Source of the DNA: UBA9926 sp038131595
GTDB lineage: Bacteria > Pseudomonadota > Gammaproteobacteria > Pseudomonadales > Azotimanducaceae
NCBI GenBank assembly: GCA_038131595.1
Contig: JAYPPR010000008.1
Location: 1,054,001-1,118,000 of the forward strand
DNA: 64,000 nucleotides
Direction of reading: 5' to 3'
Position 1 is the stretch's first letter. Each line of letters begins with the position of its first letter. The notes beneath the pieces are model-generated. The model was not told the origin of the DNA, searched no databases, and saw only the letters and a program-made list of their open reading frames with translations. A program made the translations under genes and the position numbers. Shown piece after piece: positions 17,476 to 26,443 of this stretch.

Positions 17476-17491
17476 TTGGCACAAGCTATGC
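17476..17491 (+). promoter_or_regulatory. Putative sigma54 promoter for glnK
   Basis: TTGGCAC at 17476-17482 and ATGCA ending at 17492 give the GG (17478-17479) and GC (17490-17491) dinucleotides with the required 10-base spacing. Transcription would begin near 17503, leaving a leader of about 250 nt before glnK. Together with the upstream NtrC dyad this indicates induction under nitrogen limitation. Confidence 0.65.
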
Positions 17492-17753
17492 ATTATTAAG
17501 TGGGCGGTACACGCTGACATCAGCCGAGCGGATAGGTGTCAGTCGCGAAAAAGTGCGGCCTGAAGTCGGATACAGTAGACTTTGAGATCGCAATACGGTG
17601 CTGTGGTAGGGTGCGGTAAGTATTCTAGGCAGCATCAATTAAAGGGAACGCCCTAGCTCTACGAGATGGGTTATTAAGAAAAGAGCGTGGGTAGCACAGT
17701 ATTTGGACGTGATCGGCATTGTTGACCGATATTAATCGACCTAAGGAGAACGT

Positions 17754-18092
17754 ATGAAATTGGTCACCGCCATTATCAAGCCATTCAAGCTCGACGATGT
17801 TCGAGAAGCATTGTCTGAAATCTCAATCCAAGGGATGACTGTAACTGAAGTCAAAGGATTTGGTCGTCAAAAAGGTCATACCGAACTCTACCGAGGTGCT
17901 GAGTACGTGGTCGACTTTTTGCCCAAAGTAAAAATTGAGGTGGCCATCGATGATTCCAGCTTGGATGGAGTGATTGAAGCAATTACTAACGCTGCGAACA
18001 CGGGCAAGGTAGGCGATGGAAAAATATTCGTCACAGCACTTGAAGATGTGATTAGAATCCGCACAGGAGAGACAGGCGCGGAAGCGGTTTAG
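17754..18092 (+). CDS. glnK: Nitrogen regulatory protein P-II (GlnK)
   Basis: Trimeric signal protein that reads ATP/ADP, 2-oxoglutarate and uridylylation state. The 112-residue protein is full length. The start MKLVTAIIKPFKLDDV, the T-loop with the uridylylation Tyr51 (GHTELYRGAEY) and the ATP-site residues of TGKVGDGKIF and IRIRTGE are all conserved, closer to GlnK than GlnB. TAAGGAG precedes the ATG. Unlike the normal arrangement, no amtB ammonium transporter follows; 500 bp of non-coding sequence separates it from thrC. NtrC/sigma54 signals lie upstream. Confidence 0.96.
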   Translation: MKLVTAIIKPFKLDDVREALSEISIQGMTVTEVKGFGRQKGHTELYRGAEYVVDFLPKVKIEVAIDDSSLDGVIEAITNAANTGKVGDGKIFVTALEDVIRIRTGETGAEAV

Positions 18093-18591
18093 CCCAGTCA
18101 CCAGCGCGTTGAAACGCATCGCTTTCCGCGACGCGCCGAACCGCTTGGATAGCAGACCAAGATGGGGTGAAGTCACCTGCTCACCCCGCAATCACACCCT
18201 TAACCCCACCTAAGGTGCGACACTCGGTCGCGTCGAAAGGCCATTAACAACAGTCGCAGCGTTCGTATCCGGATCGCTACTCGGTGCAACGTGCGCCACC
18301 TGAGAAGGCTGACCACGATGGCTTAGTTCTCGTGATAGGCCCCGGTGATAAGTCTTCGCAATAAGCGCTTGATCGCGATAGGGGCTTGTAAAGCGCTATC
18401 ACAGCGGTATTCGGCTTTATTAGCATAAGGCGATGAGTGGCCGCCAAATACACATACAGCATGTTGGAATCCGCTATTGCCATTTGCCCCCCCTGTCCTT
18501 CCTCACTTCCCCAGCACCTTCGCATCATTTGGCCCAACCCATTAGATATTCAAGGTAAAATACCGGGGAGTCGACGCAGGAATGGCACCAC
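18093..18591. other. Non-coding stretch after glnK
   Basis: No convincing ORF and no remnant of amtB visible. A hairpin can form from GGGGTGA (about 18165) with TCACCCC (about 18182), and an inner GGTGA/TCACC dyad overlaps it; there is no T run, so it is a doubtful glnK terminator. Confidence 0.35.
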
Positions 18592-19962
18592 ATGAAGTAC
18601 CTTAGCACCCGGGGTGGTGTGGCACCGGTTCGTTTTAAAGATGCAGTGATGATGGGTCTCGCCAGCGATGGCGGTTTGATGGTGCCGGAAGCCGTTCCAG
18701 ACGTGAGCGGCAAACTATCAGCCTGGTCTGGTCTCACTTATCCCGAGCTCGCTTTTGAAGTGATCCGGGTCTTCTCCGACGACATCAGCGACGCTGATCT
18801 CAAACGAATGACCGAGGAGAGTTACGCGGGGTTTGATCATGCTGACGTAGCGCCCCTACGAGAAGTCGGATCGGTCCACGTGTTGGAGCTGTTCCACGGG
18901 CCGACCTTGGCATTCAAAGATTTTGCGCTGCAGTTCTTGGGTGAGCTGTTTTCCCATATTTTGCTGGAGCGAGGACAGACCTTAAATATTCTAGGTGCTA
19001 CCAGTGGAGACACAGGCTCAGCCGCTATTCACGCCATGCGTGGGCGCCCGGGCATCCGAGTCCTTATTATGTTTCCTGATGGTCGCACGAGCCCGCTCCA
19101 AGAGCTCCAAATGACCACGGTGCTCGACGACAATATTTTCAACCTCGCCGTCGATGGCAGTTTTGATGACTGTCAGCAATTGCTCAAATCCGTTTTCAAC
19201 GACTTGCCGTTCAAACAGGCATTCAGCCTCGGGGCTGTCAATTCAGTGAATTGGGCAAGGGTGCTGGCTCAAGTGGTCTACTATTTTTGGTCTTGGTATC
19301 AATTGCGCTGCCCGGCAGAATTTGATGTAACGGTGCCCACTGGGAATTTTGGCAACATCTTCGCGGGCTACTTAGCGAAGAAGATGGGACTGCCGTTAGG
19401 CAGATTAAACCTCGCCACCAACGATAACGACATCTTAGCCCGCTTCTTTAGATCTGGGATTTATGAGCGAGGCTCAGTGCACTTCTCGCTCAGTCCTGCC
19501 ATGGATATTCAGGTCGCTAGTAATTTCGAGCGATACCTTTACTTCCAATTAGGAGGTGATGCGGAAAGAGTGAAGGCATTTATGTCCGACTTTCAACAGA
19601 GCCAAACCTCAACCTTGGAGCACCCTCAGGGAGATTTCGATTGGTTTCAGGCTGGCGCGGTCAACGATGCTGAGACGGTGGCAACCATTGAAAAGGTCTT
19701 TAATCAATTCGGGTATCTAGCCGACCCTCACACTTCGGTGGGGATGGCGATTGCTGAGCAAAATCTACGAGATGAGGTGCCCATGGTCGCGGTTGCAACC
19801 GCTCATCCTGCTAAATTTGTTGAAGCGGTTGGGCAGGCACTTCCCCGCACCCCGAATCACCACCCTACTTTGCAAGCGCTATCCGGCAAAGAGACGCGAA
19901 GGTACGACCTTGCTGCGAGCGAAGCGTCGCTCAAAACGTTTATCGAAGGGGCTTGCGCCTAG
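18592..19962 (+). CDS. thrC: Threonine synthase
   Basis: PLP enzyme converting O-phosphohomoserine to threonine, completing the pathway with ThrB (7 kb). The 456-residue protein starts MKYLSTRGG, typical of the long gammaproteobacterial/yeast ThrC. The PLP Lys lies in GPTLAFKDFALQFLG; the phosphate-binding loop is LGATSGDTGSAA, and the later VPTGNFGNIFAGY is also conserved. The 3' end overlaps the convergent yigB by 4 bases. hom is not in the window. Confidence 0.97.
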   Translation: MKYLSTRGGVAPVRFKDAVMMGLASDGGLMVPEAVPDVSGKLSAWSGLTYPELAFEVIRVFSDDISDADLKRMTEESYAGFDHADVAPLREVGSVHVLELFHGPTLAFKDFALQFLGELFSHILLERGQTLNILGATSGDTGSAAIHAMRGRPGIRVLIMFPDGRTSPLQELQMTTVLDDNIFNLAVDGSFDDCQQLLKSVFNDLPFKQAFSLGAVNSVNWARVLAQVVYYFWSWYQLRCPAEFDVTVPTGNFGNIFAGYLAKKMGLPLGRLNLATNDNDILARFFRSGIYERGSVHFSLSPAMDIQVASNFERYLYFQLGGDAERVKAFMSDFQQSQTSTLEHPQGDFDWFQAGAVNDAETVATIEKVFNQFGYLADPHTSVGMAIAEQNLRDEVPMVAVATAHPAKFVEAVGQALPRTPNHHPTLQALSGKETRRYDLAASEASLKTFIEGACA

Positions 19963-20657
19963 TATTGTTCGATGCGCTCAATGGCTATCGGCAAGTCTTC
20001 CAGGTGATGGATGGTCGCGTGATAGTTGGGCTCCACTTCCGGCTTCTTCGCGTCCGGAGACTGAAACCACACCGTGAAAATGCCGAGAGATCGAGCAGCC
20101 TCAACATCAAGCGCTGGGTCGTCGCCTACGTAGACCATCTCACTGGGTTGACACTTTGCGGTCTTCAAGGCTTCCAAGAATAAAGCGGGCTCCGGTTTTG
20201 GCGCACCCACGTCCTCCGCTGATCTCGTAAACGCAAAGTGGCGTCCCAAGGCGATCTTGCTAAGGTCAGCATTCCCATTGGTTAGGGCGCAGAGCGAAAA
20301 ACGGGCGCTGAGCGCCGTCAGCACACGATCAGCCGATGGGTATGGCTGAACCTGACTACGAGCGTCTAGAAAAAGGTCCATGGCCTGGTCGGCGAGCGCC
20401 TCTACTTGATCCTGTAATTCAGGCACGTCGCTCAGCACATTGATCAGCAAAGCGCGCCTGAACGCGGTGAGCCGAAACGCTAACGACGGGTCGGCTTCGA
20501 TCAGTGTCTCGCGATAAGCCTTGCTGTCTGGATGGGGATAGCGCACATCTTGATGCAGGCTGTGAAGAAAATCAGAGAGGCGCTGCTCTGCACCGATGAT
20601 GGCAGGCTTTACGGGCCAAAGCGTATTGTCGAGGTCAAACCCGATGAGTTTAATCAT
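19959..20657 (-). CDS. yigB: HAD-superfamily hydrolase, YigB-like
   Basis: 232 residues with HAD motif I FDLDNTLWP (nucleophile Asp), motif II CALTNGN, the Lys region GAPKPEPALF and motif IV VGDDPALDVEAA. In E. coli the gene after xerC encodes YigB, a phosphatase acting on 5-amino-6-ribitylamino-uracil phosphate in riboflavin synthesis. Gene order supports the same assignment here; substrate is inferred. It overlaps xerC by 8 bases and is co-transcribed with it. Confidence 0.85.
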   Translation of the reverse strand: MIKLIGFDLDNTLWPVKPAIIGAEQRLSDFLHSLHQDVRYPHPDSKAYRETLIEADPSLAFRLTAFRRALLINVLSDVPELQDQVEALADQAMDLFLDARSQVQPYPSADRVLTALSARFSLCALTNGNADLSKIALGRHFAFTRSAEDVGAPKPEPALFLEALKTAKCQPSEMVYVGDDPALDVEAARSLGIFTVWFQSPDAKKPEVEPNYHATIHHLEDLPIAIERIEQY

Positions 20658-21600
20658 CGACAGAACGGCCTGTGGTGATGGGTTTTGATGATTGTTTGCG
20701 AGCCCGAGGATGGGCTGAGTCGTACACCTCAGCCAGACGTTGAAAGTCTAGATGAGTATAGATTTGGGTGGTGCTAATGTCTGCATGTCCGAGCATTTCC
20801 TGTACTGCACGTAAGTCCCCGCTTGATTCCAACACATGACTCGCGAATGAGTGGCGTAGCAGGTGAGGGTGTAAACGGTGACCCAGGCCTTGCTTTTTCG
20901 CCCAGTGTTTTAGTCGGGCGGCCACACTGGCCACACTGATTCTATGTCCCCGCTCACTGATAAATAGTGCGTTAGCGTCAGCGACTCTTCGACTCACTGG
21001 GAGGTCGTCTCGAACATCGCGCCAGGCAGCGATGGCGCTAAGCGCGAGGCGTCCAACAGGAATCAAACGGACCTTCCCGCCTTTGCCCAAAACGGTAATG
21101 GTACCGGCTGACTCATCGACACTCTCAAGGTTGGCGCCAACTAACTCGCTTAAGCGCAGCCCAGAAGAGTAAAACAGTTCCAGCATGGCCTTGTCTCTAA
21201 TCTCGTGCCAACCACTAGCGGGGGTCGCCAAAAGCTGTTGCATCTGGTCGGTGTCGAGAATAGACGGCAGTCGCTTAGGGCTCTTTGGGGCCTTGACGAC
21301 CTCGGCAGGGTTCTCATCAATACCTTCCTCGCGGCCAAGATAACGAAATAAGCTCCGAAGGCTGGAGAGCCGCCGCTGTTGGGTCTTTCCCGATAAGCCC
21401 TTGCGCTGTCCGCTCCCTAAAAAGCCTCGAATGTCATTGGGTGTGATATGTCGCCAGTGTGATTGGTTCTTTGCCTCCAAATGCTCGTTAAAGGCAGCGA
21501 GATCCTGTTGATAGGCACTGACAGTGTGCGGCGAGAGCATTCGCTCGTGCGCCAGGTGGTTTAAAAAGGGTTGGATGGTGTCGCGAAATGCCAGCGTCAT
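20650..21600 (-). CDS. xerC: Tyrosine recombinase XerC
   Basis: Site-specific recombinase that resolves chromosome dimers at dif with XerD. 316 residues: N-terminal core-binding SAM-like domain (about 5-90) and catalytic domain with Arg in SSGLRLSELVG, Lys in VLGKGGKVR, His-x-x-Arg in HLLRHSFASH, the second His in MLGHADISTTQIY and the nucleophile Tyr in that same segment. Its place in dapF-DUF484-xerC-yigB distinguishes it from XerD and phage integrases. Overlaps both neighbours by a few bases. Confidence 0.96.
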   Translation of the reverse strand: MTLAFRDTIQPFLNHLAHERMLSPHTVSAYQQDLAAFNEHLEAKNQSHWRHITPNDIRGFLGSGQRKGLSGKTQQRRLSSLRSLFRYLGREEGIDENPAEVVKAPKSPKRLPSILDTDQMQQLLATPASGWHEIRDKAMLELFYSSGLRLSELVGANLESVDESAGTITVLGKGGKVRLIPVGRLALSAIAAWRDVRDDLPVSRRVADANALFISERGHRISVASVAARLKHWAKKQGLGHRLHPHLLRHSFASHVLESSGDLRAVQEMLGHADISTTQIYTHLDFQRLAEVYDSAHPRARKQSSKPITTGRSVDD

Positions 21601-22250
21601 GAATTGACAGTGCCCACGCTAGGGGTGATCCAAGCAATGACATCGGCAAGTAGTTCTAAAAAGTGGGTACTCAACTGCGCGTGGAAGTGGTTGCCCTCAG
21701 CGCTTCCTAAACAAAATAGGCCAATGAGCTGCTTGTTCCTTCGAACCGGAACAATAGCAGCAGACGCCACACTGTTCGCATTAGGGAAAATCGTCTTTGC
21801 TTCGTCCGGGCGGATGGCGCCCAGCCAAGGAGCGCTCGTCGTGAATAAGCTACCCATCTGACGAGACAACGCTGACTGATCGATACGAGTGAGATCGGGG
21901 CTTGCGTCAACCTCTCCATCTTCGAATAAGAAAAGGTGATGAGCGTGAACGCTAAATGCCTCGCCCAGGCTTCTTTCGATGCTGGGTGCTAGGGCGTTGA
22001 TATCGCGGCCTTCAATCAGCTCGATCAGGCATGTTTTGCAAGCTTGAAACAGTCGCTCGTTGTCTTTTGAAACATCGATCAGTTCTTGGAGCTTCGCTTG
22101 GGTCTGGGTGAGCCTTTCCTCAAGCGCTTCTGCCCTTCGTTCAGCAAAGGAAATCGTGTTGCTCCCTTCGGTCGACTTCAGTTTTAGGGATAACACCGCC
22201 TCGGGGTGATCGGAAAGGTACGCTTCGATCGCTTCAATCGTTACTGTCAC
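21597..22250 (-). CDS. DUF484 family protein
   Basis: 217 residues, no signal peptide. An N-terminal helical part with a likely coiled coil (about 30-75; many Glu, Gln, Lys) is followed by a GAF-like domain (VRRNKQLIGLFCLGSAEGNHF). This matches DUF484, the gene regularly found between dapF and xerC. It starts with GTG at 22250 and overlaps xerC by 4 bases. Function is unknown; the GAF-like fold hints at ligand sensing. Confidence 0.88.
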   Translation of the reverse strand: MTVTIEAIEAYLSDHPEAVLSLKLKSTEGSNTISFAERRAEALEERLTQTQAKLQELIDVSKDNERLFQACKTCLIELIEGRDINALAPSIERSLGEAFSVHAHHLFLFEDGEVDASPDLTRIDQSALSRQMGSLFTTSAPWLGAIRPDEAKTIFPNANSVASAAIVPVRRNKQLIGLFCLGSAEGNHFHAQLSTHFLELLADVIAWITPSVGTVNS

Positions 22251-22270
22251 AACGCACGCCTTTGACTGGA

Positions 22271-23125
22271 TTAGAGAGAAAGATGAGCCGACCCTTCAAA
22301 CACGCGAATGGCAGGGCCAGTCATCTCAATCTTATTCCTGCCGCCCTGCCAAGCGATGGATAGCGTCCCACCTGGCATATGGACCTTAACGCTTGGCGCC
22401 AGGATTTGCCATTGCCGACCTACAGCGACAGCAGCGCAAGCGCCTGAACCGCAGCCGAGCGTCTCACCCGCGCCCCTTTCGAACACCCGGAGCTTGACCT
22501 CGTGCTCGCTCATCACTTCCATAAACCCGACATTAACGCCCTCTGGAAATGAGTGAGCAGTTGTTAGCGCTGTCGCCCACTCGGACAGGTTACTCGGCGC
22601 TGCGGATGGTAGTAGTAATACGGCGTGAGGATTACCGACGTTGCACACCCCAAATTGAACGGAAGCCTGGCCCGGCGGCTCAAATGCCCATTTGGACCCC
22701 TCTGGGTGGGATTGCCCCGTGGGCTTAAACGGAATTATCTCCGGATCAAATTGCGGGGCTTCGAGAGAGACTTTGAATTCGTTGGCGCTAAGACGCTTTG
22801 TGGTCAGCCTAGAGGTTTCGGTCTGCAGGGTGAGGGACCGCTTTGGGTTAAGGCGCTTATCGTACACGTACTTTGCGAAGCAGCGCGCGCCATTGCCGCA
22901 TTGCCCGGCGGCTGTGCCATCAGCGTTATAGATTCGATAGAAGAAGTCTGCACTGGGATGGGTGGGTGCCTCGACAACCAGCAACTGATCGAACCCCACA
23001 CCCGTGGTTCGGCTCGCTAACTGGCTAATCTGAGATGGACTCATTGAGACGTCTTGAGTGAGGCCATCGACGATCATGAAGTCGTTGCCAATGCCCTGCA
23101 TTTTCGTGAATCGAAGGGGTTTCAT
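22271..23125 (-). CDS. dapF: Diaminopimelate epimerase
   Basis: Cofactor-free racemase that converts LL- to meso-diaminopimelate for peptidoglycan and lysine. 284 residues. Both catalytic Cys are visible: QCGNGARCFAKYV and ETLGCGSGACAAVAVG. The start MKPLRFTKMQGIGNDF is typical. It overlaps lysA by 4 bases, so the two consecutive lysine steps are translationally coupled. Confidence 0.97.
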   Translation of the reverse strand: MKPLRFTKMQGIGNDFMIVDGLTQDVSMSPSQISQLASRTTGVGFDQLLVVEAPTHPSADFFYRIYNADGTAAGQCGNGARCFAKYVYDKRLNPKRSLTLQTETSRLTTKRLSANEFKVSLEAPQFDPEIIPFKPTGQSHPEGSKWAFEPPGQASVQFGVCNVGNPHAVLLLPSAAPSNLSEWATALTTAHSFPEGVNVGFMEVMSEHEVKLRVFERGAGETLGCGSGACAAVAVGRQWQILAPSVKVHMPGGTLSIAWQGGRNKIEMTGPAIRVFEGSAHLSL

Positions 23126-24378
23126 GATGACTTAAGGCCGTCCAGCTCATGGGCTAATAAGTCATCAAGGGATTCTCTGCGCCTTATGACTCGCGCCGTC
23201 CCTTCCTCGATCAGCACCTCACACCCCCGAGGGCGGGTGTTGTAGTTCGAGCCCATTCCAAAGCCATAGGCACCCGCGTCAAGAATGGCAAGATGATGGC
23301 CGGGCTCAGTGACGAGTGGTCTGTCTTTGCCGAGAAAATCGCCGGTCTCACATATCGGGCCAACCACGTCGTAGCGTATTTCTGGTGCACCTGGTTTGAT
23401 TGGCTCGACGGTCTCGATTCTCTGCCACGCCCCGTAGAGCGAAGGACGGAGCAAATCATTCATGGCGGCATCAACCACACAGAAGTGCTTTCGCTCGGCT
23501 ACTTTCGTGTGCAGCACGCGAGTGAGCAGGAGCCCAGCATCAGCAACAATCGAGCGTCCCGGCTCCAGTATTAGCTGAAGTGCTCGCTGATCAAGAAGCG
23601 GCTTTAGCCATTGTGCGAGGGCTTGGAGATCAATGAGTTCCTCTTCTTGGTACTGAATCCCGATACCGCCCCCAAGGTCAATGTGGCTGAGCGCAATGCC
23701 ATCACCGCTCAAAGTGTCAGTCAGGTCCAGTAGCCGAGACGCAGCCTCCTTGAATGGCTCGATATCCGTGATTTGAGAACCGATGTGGCAATCGATACCC
23801 GTCATATTGAGATGAGGATGTTGGTGGCCCTCTCGGTACAGATCGAGCGCTGTATTCATCGATAGGCCGAACTTAGCCTCTAGCAGACCGGTTGCAATAT
23901 AGGGGTGTGTTTTTGGATCGACGTCAGGGTTTACCCGGATAGAGACAGGTGCAGTAACCCCGAGCGATTCAGCGATACTAGCGAGTAGCGAGAGTTCAGC
24001 CTCGGACTCGACATTAAAGCAATGAATGCCTTCGATGAGTGCATCGCGAATTTCATCGGCTGTTTTGCCCACGCCAGAGAAAACAACATGCTTAGTCGAA
24101 CCGCCGGCTCGCTTGACGCGGGCTAGCTCTCCTCCAGAAACGATGTCAAACCCGGATCCGAGCGAGGCAAGCTTGGCAAGAATAGAGAGATTGGCGTTGG
24201 CCTTGACGGCATAGCAGATCAGCGGCTTAAGCTCTCTGAAGGCATGCTCAAACGCGTGATAGTTGCTCGCAATCGTCTGGGCGGAATAAATGTAGCTGGG
24301 GGTTCCGAAAGCCTCAGCAAGGTTGTCGAGTCGTTGACCCTCGAATGCTAGAACACCATCGATGCGAGAGAGTGTCAC
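23122..24378 (-). CDS. lysA: Diaminopimelate decarboxylase
   Basis: Fold-III PLP enzyme that makes lysine from meso-diaminopimelate. 418 residues: N-terminal TIM barrel with the PLP Lys in CYAVKANANLSIL, HIDLGGGIGI and the EPGRSIVADAG phosphate region, then the beta domain with the partner-site CETGDFLGKDR and GAYGFGMGSNYN. It overlaps lptM upstream and dapF downstream by 4 bases each, in the conserved lptM-lysA-dapF operon. Confidence 0.97.
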   Translation of the reverse strand: MTLSRIDGVLAFEGQRLDNLAEAFGTPSYIYSAQTIASNYHAFEHAFRELKPLICYAVKANANLSILAKLASLGSGFDIVSGGELARVKRAGGSTKHVVFSGVGKTADEIRDALIEGIHCFNVESEAELSLLASIAESLGVTAPVSIRVNPDVDPKTHPYIATGLLEAKFGLSMNTALDLYREGHQHPHLNMTGIDCHIGSQITDIEPFKEAASRLLDLTDTLSGDGIALSHIDLGGGIGIQYQEEELIDLQALAQWLKPLLDQRALQLILEPGRSIVADAGLLLTRVLHTKVAERKHFCVVDAAMNDLLRPSLYGAWQRIETVEPIKPGAPEIRYDVVGPICETGDFLGKDRPLVTEPGHHLAILDAGAYGFGMGSNYNTRPRGCEVLIEEGTARVIRRRESLDDLLAHELDGLKSS

Positions 24379-24503
24379 GGTTGCTCCTCTTCGGCGCTTA
24401 CCTGGGCTTCATTCGCATCAGGCGCAGAGGCGGGTACGTAAAGCGCGCCCTTTTGACCGCAACTCGCGAGTAAAGCCATAGCTAAAAGCAGGAAAAAACG
24501 CAT
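24375..24503 (-). CDS. lptM: LPS translocon maturation chaperone-type lipoprotein LptM
   Basis: 42-residue lipoprotein precursor with a hydrophobic signal and lipobox LLASCG, then QKGALYVP, the hallmark of the LptM/YifL family found upstream of lysA. LptM helps LptD fold and form its disulfides in the outer membrane. The frame extends further upstream, but the ATG at 24503 gives the family length. A TATAAT lies on the minus strand about 30 bases upstream (24532-24537). Confidence 0.88.
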   Translation of the reverse strand: MRFFLLLAMALLASCGQKGALYVPASAPDANEAQVSAEEEQP

Positions 24504-24567
24504 AAGAGAATGAGATTGAAGCAATAGGAAATTATACTTGAGACTTTGACTGAGTGGGAGCAGACCG

Positions 24568-24906
24568 GTGACCGACACGTTGACAGAACAAGCATTTCAC
24601 GCGTTGCTGGATGATCTTATGTTTGCTATCGAGGATGAGGTGGACACGCTGGATGATGATTTCGATTTTGATCGAACCAGCGGACAGCTCGTTATTACCT
24701 TTCCAAACACATCCCAGGTGATCGTGAGCCGACAAGTGGTCCAGCAACAGCTGTGGGTGGCTGCCAAATCCGGGGGGTTCCATCTGACCTACGAGGCCAG
24801 CGATTGGGTGTGTCAGTCGACAAGTGAGCGACTTTGGGTGTTGTTAGCTCGCGTCTTTCAAGAACAGTGGCGTGCAGACAGCACAGCCTTCAATCACCTA
24901 ACCTAG
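24568..24906 (+). CDS. cyaY: Frataxin homologue CyaY
   Basis: Iron-binding regulator of Fe-S cluster assembly. The 112-residue protein has the acidic first helix (LLDDLMFAIEDEVDTLDDDFDFD) shortened here to its key feature of clustered Asp/Glu, then the strands GQLVITFPN and QLWVAAKSGGFHL and the C-terminal helix. It starts with GTG at 24568, divergent from lptM with 64 bp between, and overlaps the 3' end of argH by 17 bases. Confidence 0.9.
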   Translation: MTDTLTEQAFHALLDDLMFAIEDEVDTLDDDFDFDRTSGQLVITFPNTSQVIVSRQVVQQQLWVAAKSGGFHLTYEASDWVCQSTSERLWVLLARVFQEQWRADSTAFNHLT

Positions 24907-26272
24907 CCCGGGCAACGGCGCTTGCCACTTCAGCAGGTGCTGTGCCGCCTAGGTGATTCCTTGCATTGACTGAACCTTCCAGCGTGAGGCATTCATAAAC
25001 ATCGTCGCCAATTTTGTCTGACACCGCCTGCATGGTGGGTAGATCTAAATCTGCAAGGTCTACTTGTCGTTCGATCGCAATGCCAACGAGTTTGCCTACG
25101 ATGTGGTGTGCATCGCGAAAGGGAACATCCTGTCTCACGAGATAGTCTGCAAGATCGGTCGCCGTAGCGAACCCCTTGAGTGCAGCGTTGCGCATGACCG
25201 TTCTATTGGGCTCGATATGGGGCAGCATGTCGACAAAAGCACGTAGACAGTCCTGCAAGGTTTTGACGGTGTCAAAGAGCGGTTCTTTGTCCTCCTGATT
25301 GTCTTTGTTGTAGGCGAGTGGTTGGCTCTTCATGAGGGTCAGTAAGCTGATCAGCGCACCATAGACTCGCCCAGTTTTGCCTCGGACAAGTTCCGGCACG
25401 TCCGGATTTTTCTTCTGCGGCATAATGGATGAGCCAGTGCAAAAACGGTCTGGCAAATCGATAAAGCCTAGGAGCGGTGAGGACCAGAGGACTAATTCCT
25501 CAGACCATCTTGAGAGATGCATCATGAGCAGGCTTGCGGTATGGCAAAATTCAATCGCAAAATCGCGGTCGCTGACGGCGTCCAGTGAATTCTGAGCGAT
25601 GCCGTCGAAGCCGAGGAGTTCGGCCGTCCTTGCTCGATCGATGGGAAAGCCCGTTCCCGCAAGCGCGGCGGCCCCAAGCGGTAGAACATTGAGCCGCTTT
25701 CTTGCGTCCTTGAACCGGTCGGCATCCCTTCTGATCATTTCGCGCCAAGCCATCAAGTGGTGCCCAAAAACGACAGGCTGAGCAACTTGTAAGTGAGTAA
25801 AGCCTGGCATGATCGTGTCCTTCTCTCGATCGGCTAGGTCAACAAGAATCCGATCGAGCGCGCTGATTTGCTCAAGAATGTGGTCAACGGCATGGCGGAG
25901 ATAAAGCCGAATGTCGGTTGCGACTTGGTCGTTGCGTGACCGAGCCGTATGGAGCACTTTGGCGACGTCGCCAATACGATCAATGAGCGCAGATTCAATA
26001 TTCATGTGGACATCTTCGAGACCAACAGACCACTCAAACTGTCCAGACTGAATGTCAGCAAGGATGCTGATTAGACCCTCACGAATTTGCGTGAACGCTG
26101 CCTCGCTGATGATCGATTGCTCATGCAGCATAGTAGCGTGCGCGATAGACCCCTCGATATCGAAAGGCGCCAAGACATGATCAAACGTGACCGAGGCAGT
26201 GAAGGATTCAACGAAGGCATCCGTCGATTCGGAAAAGCGACCGTCCCACAGTTTTTCTGATTCATTGCTCAT
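24890..26272 (-). CDS. argH: Argininosuccinate lyase
   Basis: Last step of arginine synthesis: argininosuccinate to arginine plus fumarate. The 460-residue protein shows LWDGRFSESTDAFV at the start, the SRNDQVATD substrate loop, TIMPGFTHLQVAQPV with the catalytic His, and the fumarase-superfamily signature GSSIMPQKKNPD. An ATG 45 bases upstream is in frame, but 26272 (MSNESEKLW) fits the family. Divergent from hemC, as in many pseudomonad-like genomes. Confidence 0.96.
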   Translation of the reverse strand: MSNESEKLWDGRFSESTDAFVESFTASVTFDHVLAPFDIEGSIAHATMLHEQSIISEAAFTQIREGLISILADIQSGQFEWSVGLEDVHMNIESALIDRIGDVAKVLHTARSRNDQVATDIRLYLRHAVDHILEQISALDRILVDLADREKDTIMPGFTHLQVAQPVVFGHHLMAWREMIRRDADRFKDARKRLNVLPLGAAALAGTGFPIDRARTAELLGFDGIAQNSLDAVSDRDFAIEFCHTASLLMMHLSRWSEELVLWSSPLLGFIDLPDRFCTGSSIMPQKKNPDVPELVRGKTGRVYGALISLLTLMKSQPLAYNKDNQEDKEPLFDTVKTLQDCLRAFVDMLPHIEPNRTVMRNAALKGFATATDLADYLVRQDVPFRDAHHIVGKLVGIAIERQVDLADLDLPTMQAVSDKIGDDVYECLTLEGSVNARNHLGGTAPAEVASAVARARLGD

Positions 26273-26443
26273 AAAGGCATGCTCGGCATAGAGATGCGGT
26301 AGTATATCAGCAAGCATTTTGAGTGAAGCGATGGGCCGCTATGGTGCTGCGTGATCGCTTGGCCGTCGCCACGCAAGGATCCCAGCGGCAGCCCACTCAC
26401 ATTACACGCTAACCGTTCAACACAGCACCAAATAGTAGGGCCA

